Shown: in pieces, positions 39,555 to 59,448 of the stretch
Layout: each line of letters opens with the position of its first letter
How positions within the stretch are numbered: the first letter of the stretch is position 1
NCBI RefSeq assembly: GCF_000247815.1
Contig: NC_021673.1
Coordinates: forward strand, 108,085,432-108,149,431
Source of the DNA: Ficedula albicollis
Lineage: Eukaryota > Chordata > Aves > Passeriformes > Muscicapidae
DNA: 64,000 nt
Reading direction: 5' to 3'
The notes under the pieces: generated by a model
Database searches by the model: none
The model's input: the letters and a program-made list of their open reading frames with translations, nothing else
Told to the model about the DNA's origin: nothing
Made by a program: the position numbers and the translations under genes

Positions 39555-39621
39555 TCTGACCTGAAATGTGTCCAAGATGCAAAAGGAGGCTCTTTCTACA
39601 GAGACCACTGTCCTGTGTTAG
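39555..39621 (+). CDS. MIB1: MIB1 exon 5
   Basis: A short 67-base exon encoding SDLKCVQDAKGGSFYRDHCP VL plus one base (residues 213-235). It links the second MIB/HERC2 domain to the MIB repeat region. The acceptor is CCGTAG and the donor is GTAAGT; enters phase 0, leaves phase 1. Confidence 0.96.
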
Positions 39622-40164
39622 GTAAGTTGAAGGTGAAGTAAATTCATGTTGATTTGTATTAATTATACTCGCTTTGGATTTTCCTTTCTTTTTTAAATGT
39701 CATCCAAAAGGACTGTCCTTACTAGTGAAATGTAAAGAATAACATTTTTATGTACTAATGATAAATTTTCATGCTTTTCTAAATTGTATTTGGTATCATT
39801 GTGCCAAGGGGATGACAAGGGAGCTTTTAAATGTTCATTAAGTTATAAATTGTGTTGTGTGTCCTGTGCACTATATTTCTAATAAGCCAAATATAGCTGT
39901 TCATATTTACAGAATTGGCTTAAATATTAAGAGATCTAATCTTACTCCTTGCACAAAAGCGCTGTTTTATTGACACCAGGGCTTTTATGTGTCCAGATGT
40001 CTAACACCATATGATAGCTTTTAAGATCCCAGTTAGAGCCCATGGTGGAACTTGTCACAAGTATTAAGCATTTGCCTGTGTCACTGCTATTTGCCTTGAA
40101 AACTCAACAGGAAACACACAATTCTGTTGCCAGAGGTTCCAAAGATTTTTTACCTGTTAGCCAC

Positions 40165-40312
40165 TACAGTTGCAGACATTGGTGTGGAGTCACCATCCCT
40201 GGAAGTTTTGAAAACGTGCAGATAGGATGCTTGGAACAGGGTGCTGGTGTTAGTTTGGTGTTTGGACTTGAAAATCTCGAAGGTCCTTTCCGACCATAGC
40301 AATTCTATGAGT
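40165..40312 (+). mobile_element. CR1 LINE 3' end
   Basis: CR1 3' sequence: GGAGTCACCATCCCTGGAAG, TTTGGACTTGAAAATCTCGA, AGGTCCTTTCCGACC, ending CAATTCTATGAGTCTC. It lies in MIB1 intron 5, ending 80 bases before exon 6. Confidence 0.85.
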
Positions 40313-40355
40313 CTCAAAAACTAACTTCCTTTCTTTAAATTGCTTGGAAAATTAG

Positions 40356-40607
<252 letters not shown>

Positions 40608-41964
40608 TAGCCTTCATCATTGCTTCTCACAAACTTCCTTTACCTTCAGGGCTTGTGATTACTTGGTGCCAGAAGCTTTCTCTTCTCCTTTCGTGTCTGT
40701 TAAAGTTTTCTTCTAGATGTGTAATGAGGACTTAACTTTGAGGATGCTTTAGTGGGGGAAGAAATTTTGCTGCCTCTCTCACTTGGTGGGTGAAAATTTG
40801 AGTCCAAAATAAGAAATTAAGTTCTAGACTATCTAATTTACAAAATGTAGTGTTTTAAGCAGTGACTCCCTTTTTAATTAAAAACTGTCTATCCCTTGGT
40901 TTCAAGAGGTAAGGTAATAGCAATTCATTGTGGGTTTTCAGGAAAATAGTTTGAGAGGACAGGTGACAAACTTCAGGGGGATCTTGTCTAAATGAGAGTC
41001 ACCTTGGCATGATCCATATGTAGTCTCTTACTATTCAAATGAATGTTAGTTTATGTAAACAGAGACCAAGAATAGGAGGTATTGGGTAAGCAAAAACCAC
41101 TCCTTACAAGCAGTTTAGGTTTGAATTTTGTTTAGCTGCATCCTCGCAAACAAAACTCAAATCCCACTCTGCAACAGAGTTTGAATCTGATACGGCCATG
41201 TGGTTTTCTGTTCTCTTGCTCTCAAGTATTTGGCTTATCTTTAAAAGGTAGCTGGTGAATGGAATATAATTTCAGTTGTACATGGAGTTTGACCTGTTCA
41301 ATTTGTCTAAAAAGAATTGAGAGTATATTGTTCATTCAGGATTTCCCTCAAGATCTTGTTTGTTAATATTGCAAAGTAATCAGAGCAAAGCTGTTTTCCC
41401 AGCTAAAGGGATGCAAGTGGCTTTTCTTCCAGCAGTCATGTCAACAGAGTCAGTGACAGGAGCTGCTTTGTTTTGTGGTCTCCTCCCTGACTCAACAGCT
41501 AAATGCCTCTGAATCAGTAACATTTATACCGCCAGTAGGATAGTTTGATTGAAAATTGAGATATGTCCATTTAATTGAAAAGGACTGTTATAACTTATTA
41601 TTGCATCTTTTGACCTGAGGGGAGGGGCCAAAATTCTATGTTCTTCCCATGTTGTTTGACAGTTCAGTCCTTGTGAGACAACTTGTATCTGCTGCTTTTC
41701 AACCAGTTATTTCCTATCCCTGGAAAAATAAAGCAGCTGTATAGATACTTTCAAGACTTTTGCACTACTGTTAGCCTTCTTCCCCTTAGACAGGATATTT
41801 CTTAATTGCCTTTACAAATGTTTATCTCTGAAGATTATCCTTGAAATTAATTAATGAGCCACAATTAATGAATTAATGAGCCACAGGCAAGTTTAAGAAC
41901 AAAAAATGGAAAACAGCAAATATGGTATCCATAGTATCCAGTTGCAGAAAGTTTGTAGGCATAA

Positions 41965-42366
<402 letters not shown>

Positions 42367-42571
42367 TAAGTTTTCATCAAATGCAGTGTAATATGTGCTC
42401 AGATGTAGCAATCTGCTTAGCCTAATGAAACCTATCTAAAGGTGGTAGTGATTGTACTGTTAAACAATAGACTTCATAAAATGTATATAATGTTAAAAAC
42501 AAAATGTTTAGAAATCCAAATTTTGCCTTCAATGGAATCTTTATTTACCTTCAATGTTGTCTTTTATTCAG

Positions 42572-42716
42572 ACTTTAGGTAAAGTTGGTCGGGTTCAGCA
42601 GATCTATTCAGACAGTGACTTAAAGGTAGAGGTTTGTGGGACGTCGTGGACCTATAATCCAGCAGCTGTCTCAAAGGTGGCATCAGCAGGATCTGCTATA
42701 AGTAATGCATCTGGTG
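42572..42716 (+). CDS. MIB1: MIB1 exon 8
   Basis: The exon encodes residues 365-413: [48 protein letters not shown]. It completes the second MIB repeat (SWTYNPA parallels WTFNPA). The acceptor is TTATTCAG and the donor is GTAAGT, leaving in phase 1. Confidence 0.97.
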
Positions 42717-43829
42717 GTAAGTTTGAAGAATAACCAGTAATATATGGATGGCAAGTAATTGTGTTAATTTAAAAAGTGTTATTAGGTACTGGTACATTGT
42801 TTGTATGCAGGGTTAATAATGGACTTGGAGTTTAGGTAATTGAAGTTGTACTTTAGAGATAGGAAAAAAGCTTGCAGTCAATATCAAGATGTTATATTGA
42901 TCAGGTTCTTCTGTTTGGTCACAGTGCAGGTGTGTCTTTGGAGGTCCACTCTAAGGAGTTCAAAATTATTGGAAGTGACATTAGATTAAAATAGGGACTA
43001 AGGCATGAAGAGAGTGTCACTGGAAGTAACAAGCAGCCTCCTTGTTTAATGGGTAGTTTAAGATAGCAGGCATAGGCGAGGGATCTGTTGCAGGTGGTTA
43101 TTTATTATATCTCAGGATATTTATTTCTTTAAAATTTCTGTCTTAAAATTTAGTCAGACATCCTGTGAGTAATTATAGTGGGATTTTTTGGTGTCTATGT
43201 AAGCACACTTCAGTTTTGTTGAATATGCTGTCATTCATATAATAACAAAGCAGAAAGACTGTCCAGCATGTTTTGTATTCTGTTGGCAGTTTCACAGATC
43301 AATTGAAACTAGAATTTTTCCTTTTTTTAGTCATTGCTAGTTATTCTTTCCTCTTCACATATTTGCTTTAATGCCAAGAAAACTTTCTACATAGTTTTCT
43401 AGATTTTTTTCCTAAGGAGGCATAGATGTGGTGAGTTTTCTCAATAAAGAGCTGAGTACAGTGGCCATAAAACTTTGTGGTTTCAAATCACAGAAGACAG
43501 GCTATACCTGATGTTAGAAAGTCTGTTATAGCAGTACATAAGTTAATGCTTTTACCTTGTCCTACCCTTTTGTATTTTGCAGAAGAAAAGCTATTTGTGG
43601 TTCAACCATCTTTGTTCTGAAATGTCTAATGTGGCAGTCTCCACTGTTTAAAGGGTTCTGGGCTGCAGTGCTTATTTCAAACTCAGTAATTTTACAGCTG
43701 CTGTTTTATGGTAGTTTGTGTATTACTATGTACATGGCCTTAGAAACACAACAAATGTAGCTGGGGTTTTTTTCTGTTCTTGTGTAACTAGAATTGTAGT
43801 CTTAGTTGTGCTTTGGTTAATGTTTACAG

Positions 43830-43963
43830 AGAGATTGTCCCAGCTATTGAAAAAATTATTTGAAACCCAAGAATCTGGAGATCTCAATGAAGAATTGGTT
43901 AAAGCTGCTGCCAATGGAGACGTTGCTAAAGTGGAAGACTTGCTAAAGAGGCCAGACGTAGAT
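43830..43963 (+). CDS. MIB1: MIB1 exon 9: linker and first ankyrin repeat begins
   Basis: The exon encodes residues 413-457: [65 protein letters not shown] is the helical part of the first ankyrin repeat. The acceptor is TTTACAG and the donor is GAT|GTGAGT, phase 0. Confidence 0.97.
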
Positions 43964-44410
43964 GTGAGTGTTCTCTTTTGGGGGTATCTCTTCTGGGGGT
44001 CCCCTGGTGCTAAAGGAAATGCAGCTGTTCTGAATGCTCCTTGCCAGTCAGTAGGGTGTCTTCTTAGAAGTAGTACAGCTAGTTCCAGTGTCTCTTCTCC
44101 CATTTGTTGTCCTATGAAATGTGTGTGGGCTGTGTGAATACAGAGCTGTCTTACTGGACAGATTTTGTATTCTTTTGTCTGCCATGAATTAAGATACTTT
44201 TCAACCTCCAGCTGCCAGAGTTGGTGCAGAGAACCAAACATTCACAATTACTGAAGGGTCTTCAAATTTTTTTTTCAAGGGGGATAGAAGGGTGGATTTT
44301 TCAGGATGTTTTAGCTGTTGTGAATTTGTTTTGTTTTATTAACTCACAAGGTTGATTATTTAATCTTTTCTCTGTCAGATTCATTTTATTTTCTATGTCA
44401 GATTCATTTT

Positions 44411-44545
44411 ACCAACTTGTCTAGTACTGAAAAGTTTAAAACAAAATGCTTAGTAATTATAGGAGTTTGTTTTAGGGAGCACCAACTTGTCTAGTACTGA
44501 AAAGTTTAAAACGCTTAGTAATTATAGGAGTTTGTTTTAGGGAAC
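44411..44545. repeat. 70-bp tandem duplication
   Basis: Copies begin ACCAACTTGTCTAGTACTGA at 44411 and 44481. The second has a 5-base deletion (65 bases). A smaller repeat (GTCAGATTCATTTTA, twice) lies just before at about 44377-44411. Confidence 0.92.
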
Positions 44546-44913
44546 ATATGTTAAAGTTACAGTCTTACTACAGCAGTAGTGGTGCTTGCAGTTAAGCGTC
44601 TGAACTTCTTCTGTTCTGAGCACTGATTTTTAGCTTAAGATTTTACAAAACACAGGTTTTTGTTCAGACTCTCTCCAGTTGTTGCCATAAATTTGGCAAG
44701 GAAGTTACATGCACCGTGGAGCAGAGGACAGGTATAAATCTGAGACTTGTTCTCAAAAATCTTGCCTTTACAGGAGTCACCAAAAGATGGATTTTTTAAT
44801 CCAAATATCATTAATGTCTTAATGTTTTTTATAAATCTGTTTCTTCCTCTTTTCTTCAGTCTAGCTAACACAGAAATGAAATAGAGAAGACTTAGGAGAT
44901 CTATATATGCTAA

Positions 44914-51739
<6,826 letters not shown>

Positions 51740-54700
51740 TGATGTTGCTTAGCTATGCATCTTTCTAATGCTCAGAAACCCTTACTAGAATGAAGCTAGG
51801 AGTCTGCTCAGTTTAATGCTATATTCAGGTAACTCCAAATTCCTGAGAAATTTCCTGTCATGGCTGTAAAATTTTGCCAGTAAAAGTTTTGGTGAAGAAG
51901 TTAGAAGATAGAATCTAACTAACTTCTATCTTCATGTGAAGATAGAGTCTTTACATAGGATAAAACTAGTAAATACTGCTACATTTCCTTTCTTGACTAT
52001 TGGAATTGATAAAGAGCAATACTTATTTGGGGATAATTATTGAGTAAGCCATACAGCTCTGAAGCACTCTTAGGATTGTTACATTAGATTATGTTTGTCA
52101 GTATATGAAACAGTTGATTATATTTTCATAGAAGTATATCTAGAAGGAATTTTGTATTTCAGCTTTTATATAGCAGTTCAACTGAAAAAGTTCATTTTAA
52201 GGCATAGTTTGTTTTATACTAGCTGCATTCTATATGTCTAAATTTAATTTTCACTTAATCTAACTTTTGAAAACTACTGCATAGATAGAACTGTTGCTGA
52301 TTCCTTATTACATTGTGGATAAATGGTATTTTTCAAAACTGTCAGGCTAACAAGACTTCAATAATACTTTATCCTGGGGTGGAGTATTTGGTATAGTTTA
52401 CACAAAACAAGAACTGGGTGTGTTTGCTTGTTTACTAATAAATTTGGTTTTTCAGTTGACAGAAGTTGGAGAAATAAGATTGTAAATTTGTATAAATTCC
52501 ACCCATTATTAATATACAGGATTGAAATCTAGACTAGTCTCTTAGAACATAGCTATCAAGACTTATAGTTAAAAAGTAAATATAATTCATTATATATGTT
52601 TGTGGAATGGAATAATTTCATGAAATAAAAGTAGTGGTTGGAAGTGTTGATAGGATGAATAAATGTTTACCATTTTCTACAGTACTCATAAAAGGTCTTT
52701 AAGAGAACATGTCAAGGACCAAGTGAAGGGAGCTTATTTTTGGCATTCAGAAGACAATTCTTTCAAGTTTGACTTGGTAACTTCTTCCTCGAAAGTGAAT
52801 TCTTCCTACTTGTGTAACAGCATTAGCCAGGAGCACTGTCTTCTGTCTCAGTTATCTAGGTGGGGTATTTTTTGTTTTATTTTTTCTGCAGTGCTTTTCC
52901 TCAGCTCTTCTGGTAGTTGGTTGGTGTGACCATAATCTCAAGATGAGATGCAGGAAAAGTGTATGGGGGGAAAAAATGTTTTTCATAGGCATGTGCTGGA
53001 GATTTTTCTGTGGGTGAATGTTTTAGGAGTAACAGACCACTCCTTTGATGGAGGGATCCAAGTTGTAGTTCAGACTGGGTCAGTTTGATTATTGCTAGAA
53101 TGTGAGGTATAGTGCAGTTTTAACCAGAGTACTCCCTTTACAGAAATTTTTGTTGGTAGTATTGGAAAGTGTTTCCAGCATTAGTGATTTGAATGATGTG
53201 TGGGTTCTCTCCATATGAGTCCCACTTGTATCTAAAACAGATATTTAATATTCTTTTTTGGTTTCAGTTCCATCTGAGCACTGCTCAAGCATGCAGGAAA
53301 GGAATTTTATCTCCCATCACAGAAGGAGTAGTTTCATCTAAAATATCTAATGCTCACAGCATTAGGTATTTACCCATCAGCCTGGGAAGAAATGCTTGAA
53401 AATGAAACCAAAATAAATCTATTTTGATTTCTCCCCCCGGCCAAAAATTGTCATAATAGTTTCATTCATCTAGGAGTTCAGTTTTATATTCCTCAAGACT
53501 TCAGTGGTACTCATTTGTTTCATTGCTGATTTTGTAGCTCAGTCACTTGCCTGTTTCTGAATGAAACCAAAGTGTTTGTATTTGCCACTTTGTTTTTCTA
53601 ATCTGATATAGAACAATGGCTATTACTGATCTGTTAAATGCACTAAGTGCAAGCTATTTAAAACACTGTTAAAAATAACGCCCTCATCTTTAGCTTGTTG
53701 CTGCTGTGGGTCACAAACAGTATGTAATAGGTTCTGCTTGAAATTTTACTTAAAGACCTATCTTTCCTCATCTAAACTTCCCTGCTCCACCTAAACTAAA
53801 GTTTTCGTGGCTTCAGGATGTGGAGCCTTATATTAATACAGTGCATTAAATTCCCATAATTTTCAAATATATAAATATATTATGTAATTTCTATATTATT
53901 TTTAAAAGTTAAACACTTATTCATATGTCTGTATAAATGTGTATGCATTTGAGTGCATAGCTATAATTCTAAAAATTAAAAATGTGCTACCTATGCAAGA
54001 ATTAATAAATATCCTTGTTGAGGATAATAAAGTAAATGCATATGTTAAGTGCATGGGTGCCACAATAAACGGAGGTGGATTTCTATAGTATTTTTTCTAG
54101 TTAATGTCAAATAGGTATTTGGAACCAATTTCATTTTCAGAGCAAAACCTCTTGTTTATTGCATTCTGACCTTTATAAATAATAGGGAGATAAATGTCCC
54201 AAGAAAAAAACGTACAAATTGTGCTGAGAAGAACATTCAAAAATTTTTAATATGAAAACAAATACATTCTATTTTAAATGTTTGAATACTGGATAAATAT
54301 TATAAGAAAGATAGCAATTTATGTCAAATAGCCTAGATTTTCTCAGCACTTTATCTTCCATGGCAGTTTGGCTGTGTTTTCCACAAGTCAAGGTACAGTG
54401 TGTTTCAGACAGAATCCTATTCTTAGTAGAATGTTTCTCCTTTTCTTGTTTTGCTTCTCTTTGTACCTTGTGAATTGGTACAGGAAGAGAACTTTTGGTT
54501 TTTGTGCTGATGTATAGTGTTGAAATGTAGAATGGATGTTAGTTTATGCTGTAGGTTGCTTTAAACTTGTGCATGGGAGATAGAGCTAAAAAGAAATTTT
54601 AAATTAAGTGTGGGGAAGTTAAACTTTCATTTAATACATGGTTTCTCGTTTGTGATTTTTAACTGAGTCAGTCATATTAAAAGTGAATTTATCTTGGACT

Positions 54701-56217
54701 TTTTTCAAAGTACTGTGAGCCTCAAAGCTTGTCAGACTTTGGCTCTTCAGTGTTAATGAGATTTTTTTTCAGACAGAAAAAAGAGTAAAATTTGAAAATA
54801 CTGTACAGATTGGTTATTTTTGCCATGTTATCATCTCTTGCTTATGTTTGATCTATTCGCATACCTGTGACTTCAGATTTTTGAGCTGAAGACATGACTG
54901 TGAAGTGTAGGCGTATTTTATATCCGTTGCCCCAGTTAGTTTTAGATTTGCATTGTATCTTGTGAAGAGAGCTTTATTCACTCTGCAGCTATCATCCTAA
55001 ATAGAGGCTGCTCTTGGAGCTGACCTGACTTTACACACGTGTATGGTTAGTTCTTCAGAGCAGTACATTCTGCTGGACTTTAAATCAAAAGATTAAAGTC
55101 CTGGAGTGAGATACAGATTTCATGTATTGCTCTCCAATAGCAGGAAGTGTAAGTGTAACATCTCTATGTTCATAAACTGGCGAGCAGGAGATTGTGGTTT
55201 AAAATGAAATCATAATTTTTCCCCGTGGATTTCTTATTATTTAGGAGGTCTCCATTTGTTTTTAGATTTGCAGATGGCTTGAACGGGTTGGCAGTGAAAT
55301 TTCTAACTGTAGCAATTTAATTGAGAGGTGGGGTTTCTCACTTCTACCCGGTGTTAACGAGTGTCTTCGGGAAGTGTCTGCAGGACTCACTGGCTGTGTT
55401 GTCATGTAGGTCCTCAGAGAGACAAGTTCCGAGGAAATGACTGGTACAGTTATTTTCTAAACCTGTCAAAGTGGTATTTTTCTTTTGCATTTTCAGTTCT
55501 GACAGTAAGTGTAGGTTAAGCTTAGTTGAAGCTGAGTGCAAAGAGAGCCTGTTTTTAAAACCTTTTATTAAAGTGTTATGTCAGAAAATGCTTTGGAAGA
55601 ATACTTTTATTCAAGTTGGTTTGGAGGAAGAATATAATCTCCATAAGCAGACCTATTATTAGATGGCAGATTAGCCTGTAGCTGTTGAGGTCAGTGACAA
55701 ATTTATTATCTTTAAATAGTAAATAATGTGCCCAACAGATACAAAATGACAAATACAGTTCCTGCCCTGTGGAGTTTTCCTTCCTTGTGCAATGAAAAAA
55801 AGGGGAGAGGGGTGCCCAGAAAGTAAACCTGTTCTGCCAGTACTGTTCATGATCGTTTCCTTTTGGGTCTGGTTTTTTTTTTTTTTTTGGTCAGTTCTGC
55901 TAGAAATAGCACCAGACTTGAGGAAGAATACAAGAGACAGTAAATCATTGGGAAATGTTTATTTAATTGCTTACCTATCTTCTTTATAAACATTGTAAGA
56001 GATGATTTTCACTGCATATGGACAAAATGTTAAAACACCAGTAGCTATTTATTTACAAATACAAACTTAAAATTTTGGAATACAAAATTTGCTACATTCC
56101 TGGTTGCCTTTCATCTTCAGACTGCCTAGAAGTGGAGCTGGACTGCAGAGAGGACTGCGTAATTGTTCTGAGCAGGTTTTGTGTCCAGCGTTAAAAACAT
56201 GAGAAATCCTGTAGTGA

Positions 56218-56305
56218 TCAATGCATAGCTACAGCTGGTTGAAGGGGACCAAATCCATTGAAGAGGTGATTTGGTTCCATTTTACCAGCTTTAGCAAAGC
56301 ATTGG
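56218..56305 (-). ncRNA. MIR133A: pre-mir-133a hairpin
   Basis: Read on the minus strand, this 88-base segment matches the vertebrate mir-133a-1 precursor along its length with few changes. The mature 3p strand (seed TTGGTCC, sequence starting TTTGGTCCCCTTCAACCAG) occupies 56232-56253. The 5p strand (starting AGCTGGTAAAATGGAACC) occupies 56269-56290. The loop contains ACCTCTTCAATGG. miR-133a is a muscle microRNA that promotes myoblast proliferation and represses SRF and other targets. It lies antisense in MIB1 intron 12, 3.1 kb downstream of pre-mir-1 on the same strand, as in other vertebrates. Confidence 0.97.
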
Positions 56306-57229
56306 AGTGCAGGAAGCTTTAATTCAGTAACATATTTTAAAGCACATAAGCAGTGCAGAAAGAACATGCGGCTTTCTTCTGTGTTACACAATTTATTTCT
56401 TGTCAATGCAAATTTTTAACTCTTTCCTAATTTGGAGATGGCAAAATTAAGAGCTGTATACCAGAAAGGCCTGTACAGGTTTGTTCTGTCCTTGAGTATT
56501 TCCTTGAGAATCTTCGGATGACTCGAATCAAATCATAGTTACAGTTTTAACTTTTTCCTATCTAATGTAATCAAATTTTAGAATAGAATTAGAAATTAGA
56601 ATTAGAAACTGTAGTCTTAAAATTTCTATCATATAGAGCTCCCTTGCTTCTTTATGTTAAGCCATACTGGGGAAGAATGTTTCAGTTTCCCTGCCACCCT
56701 CCTCCCTCCCTTCCCCTCATTCATTTTCTGGCAGGTTCCCTTTTGCAGCTGCTTTTATGCTGTAGTTGGTTAGCACAAATATAAATGCCAAGTGCTTTCA
56801 ATTCCATTGCTATATCTCTGGTTAGTATTAACTTTTTAGGAATGATTATATAATATAGCAGGGTAGACTTAATTTTTTTTTACTCTGATAGTATATGTAA
56901 AAATGTTTAATGCCAGAAAAATACAGCTTTTAAAGATTTATCTGGGATTGCATCTGATTTCTTTTAAACTAAGGCCCTTAATACAATTGTGTGAGCTCAC
57001 ATAGCTTTTTTTTTATGTCATACTGAATTCTTTCTGAGCTTTGACTGCAGTGGAAAGTAGGGGACAGCCTTAGTTCAAACCGTTCCCTAGTAATGAGTAT
57101 GTCAAGGATAGTCTACATCTGTTTGTTGCATAGTCTGATGATGGTGAGAAGATTTATGTAAATATATTCCCAACACCATGTATCCTAATAGAAACGTAGC
57201 AGGTGTGTCACTTGGACTTAAGCATCAAG

Positions 57230-57345
57230 ATGGCTATAAAATGAGTTTCTATTTTTACCAGTTATAGAGGAACTGTTTTACAGATACAGCTGCTCAAGTG
57301 CACTTTTGGATGGCAATACAGTTTCATGTACTGGCCATATCGGGA
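57230..57345. promoter_or_regulatory. Candidate muscle enhancer between mir-1 and mir-133a
   Basis: A cluster of muscle-factor-like sites: CTATTTTTAC (57249-57258, 9 of 10 to the MEF2 consensus YTAWWWWTAR), E-boxes CAGCTG (57287-57292) and CAAGTG (57295-57300), and a weak CArG-like CCATATCGGG (57335-57344, two mismatches). A MEF2-dependent enhancer between these two microRNAs is known in mouse. Equivalence here is inferred from position and motifs only. Confidence 0.4.
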
Positions 57346-59363
57346 CAAAAAATGGCTGTGGAAAAAAAAGCCGTGTAGCATTTGATAATGTCAGCATCTG
57401 TTATCCCTGTCAGTCACACAGTTGAAATGTTTGAGTTACAACTGTGTCAGCAGATGCCCAAAGTTCAACGTGTGCTCGGTTAAAATTGAACAGCTGATCT
57501 AAGTGATGGATGTGACATTTTAGAGTGACTGGGTATGTATTCTTAGAGATATGCTAACATGAACTAGCAGGAAGCAATGTCAACATATAATTTTAACTTT
57601 TGTGTCACTCTGAACTGTCATTTTGTGTCAGAATAACATTGCAATGTTACACAAGGGAGAACACAGTATGATAAATTGTTACCAAAAACCTTTCAGATAA
57701 ATTAAAGCTGCTAAAAGATCTGTCCCATTATATAGTGGAAGCTAAATCAATTGCTGCTGAGCGCAGGAACTCTTCAGGAAAAGAAGAAAATACTTAGCAA
57801 TTAAACCCCCAGTGAAACTGTTAGTTACACCAGATTGCTTCTGTAAGCATGATCACGTTTAGTAGCGTTGCTTTATTCGGAAGAGCTACTGCAATTTGAC
57901 TTGTTTCCCACTATAAACCAAGTTTTAATTTAGATGTTAAGATACTGTAGCCTTCGTGTCAAAATATCTGCTCCTAAGAGAAAGAGCTTTAAAACAAATA
58001 TTGAAACATTGCTTTCTTAAGCAGGTAAGATAATATTTCTTCTTGTATATATATATTAATATGTAGTCTCAGGTGTTATAAATATCAGGCTGTGTATATT
58101 ATTAGCTGTTGGAGAATTATGTGAGTATTTAAAAATAAGTTCTCCATCTAAAAATCATGCATTGCCTTTGTTTATTTTTCCTGTTTGTTTTGGTTGGATT
58201 TTTTTTTCCTCACAGACATTTTAGTAAGCAAAAGGCTACAGCTAGAATCTTTAATCTGGGCCAAATGTGCCTACTTATCATGGGCATATCCTATTTAATA
58301 ACTGCTTTTAGAAGGCTGCTGTCGTGAATAGAAATGGCTGGATTGATGAGTGGGGAGTTCTTTCCTCTTGTTTTTTCCCCTGTTCCTGAATTTGATGTTG
58401 AGTATCTTTACTTAGGGATGGTATGCACCAGTGTATTTTAATTAACATCGCTTTTAGAACTTGAAACTATTTCTCACGTAGTTTTAAATTTTTTTTGAAT
58501 GCTACAATGTTTGGTTTGGTTTTTTTTTTTCAATGGCCAATTTTCCTAAATTTGGATTTAAATTGAATTCAGCTTACTTGAAAATAATGTTTAAGCTACC
58601 TTTCCTTTTAGGTTGTAGTTGTCATTTGTGTTTTCATTTAGGAATCTGTCAATAGATTTAATCCGCTGACTAGCAACTCTGGCCTAGAAATCTCTGTATT
58701 GTCACTTTCTGTGCATAAACCTGACACTGCACTTTGTGTTGAAGAGCTCAGTGAGCATAATAAGTGCTGATTTGGAGAAAATTCTAACTTAAGTCTTATT
58801 AAATTGCAGAAATTTTATTCAATTATTTTGGCTATAATTTTCTCTAGATCACACCTATAATTCTTTAGCTGTTAATACTTGTCTAGGTTGCAACCTGTGG
58901 ATTAAATGTTCTATGGTAGATGCAAAGTACTACCAAGTACTACCATCTGAATTACACAGAATAGGCTGTGGTTAGTAGAACAGTGGCTTGTTTTTATGAG
59001 ATGCATTTTGATAACCAGGCTTTTAAGCTTAGTTTAAGATCTATTAAGTGAGGAGTACTGGTAATGATGAATTTTGCAACTATGCTGCAGTCTTAATTGG
59101 TGCATTTTAAGGTTTCATTTCCAGCCTTGCTTTGAATTCTGTTTGTAACTAACATTCTGCTTATCAGCTGTTAACAATTCTTCCTACCCACTTTTATAGC
59201 CACTTAATTTAATGTTTTGTGATTTGTTACTAACAAGTATGAGTTATTTTGGCAATACCAGCTGACCCTCAGCAAGCCAATTTGTCACATGAATGTCATT
59301 CAAACAAGAGGGAAACCTGTTTCTTCCAGCAGCTGTTTAGTTTCCTCTTAGTGGTCGTTCCTT

Positions 59364-59448
59364 GCCTGCCAAAAATACATACTTCTTTACATTCCATAGC
59401 ATTGTATGTTCATATGGGTACATAAAGAAGTATGTGCTCTGAGCAGGT
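59364..59448 (-). ncRNA. MIR1: pre-mir-1 hairpin
   Basis: Read on the minus strand, this 85-base segment matches the vertebrate mir-1-2 precursor. The mature 3p strand (seed GGAATGT, sequence starting TGGAATGTAAAGAAGTATG) occupies 59375-59396. The 5p strand (starting ACATACTTCTTTATGTACCC) occupies 59414-59435, with a CATATGAACATACAATGCTA loop. miR-1 is the dominant heart and skeletal-muscle microRNA and promotes differentiation. It lies antisense in MIB1 intron 12, upstream of pre-mir-133a on the same strand, so both are expected to share a primary transcript. Confidence 0.98.

Noticed and set aside
56048..56053. Minus-strand AATAAA about 165 bases after pre-mir-133a as the polyadenylation signal of the primary transcript
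   Set aside because: The region is AT-rich and such hexamers are frequent by chance; no downstream GT-rich element was clear.
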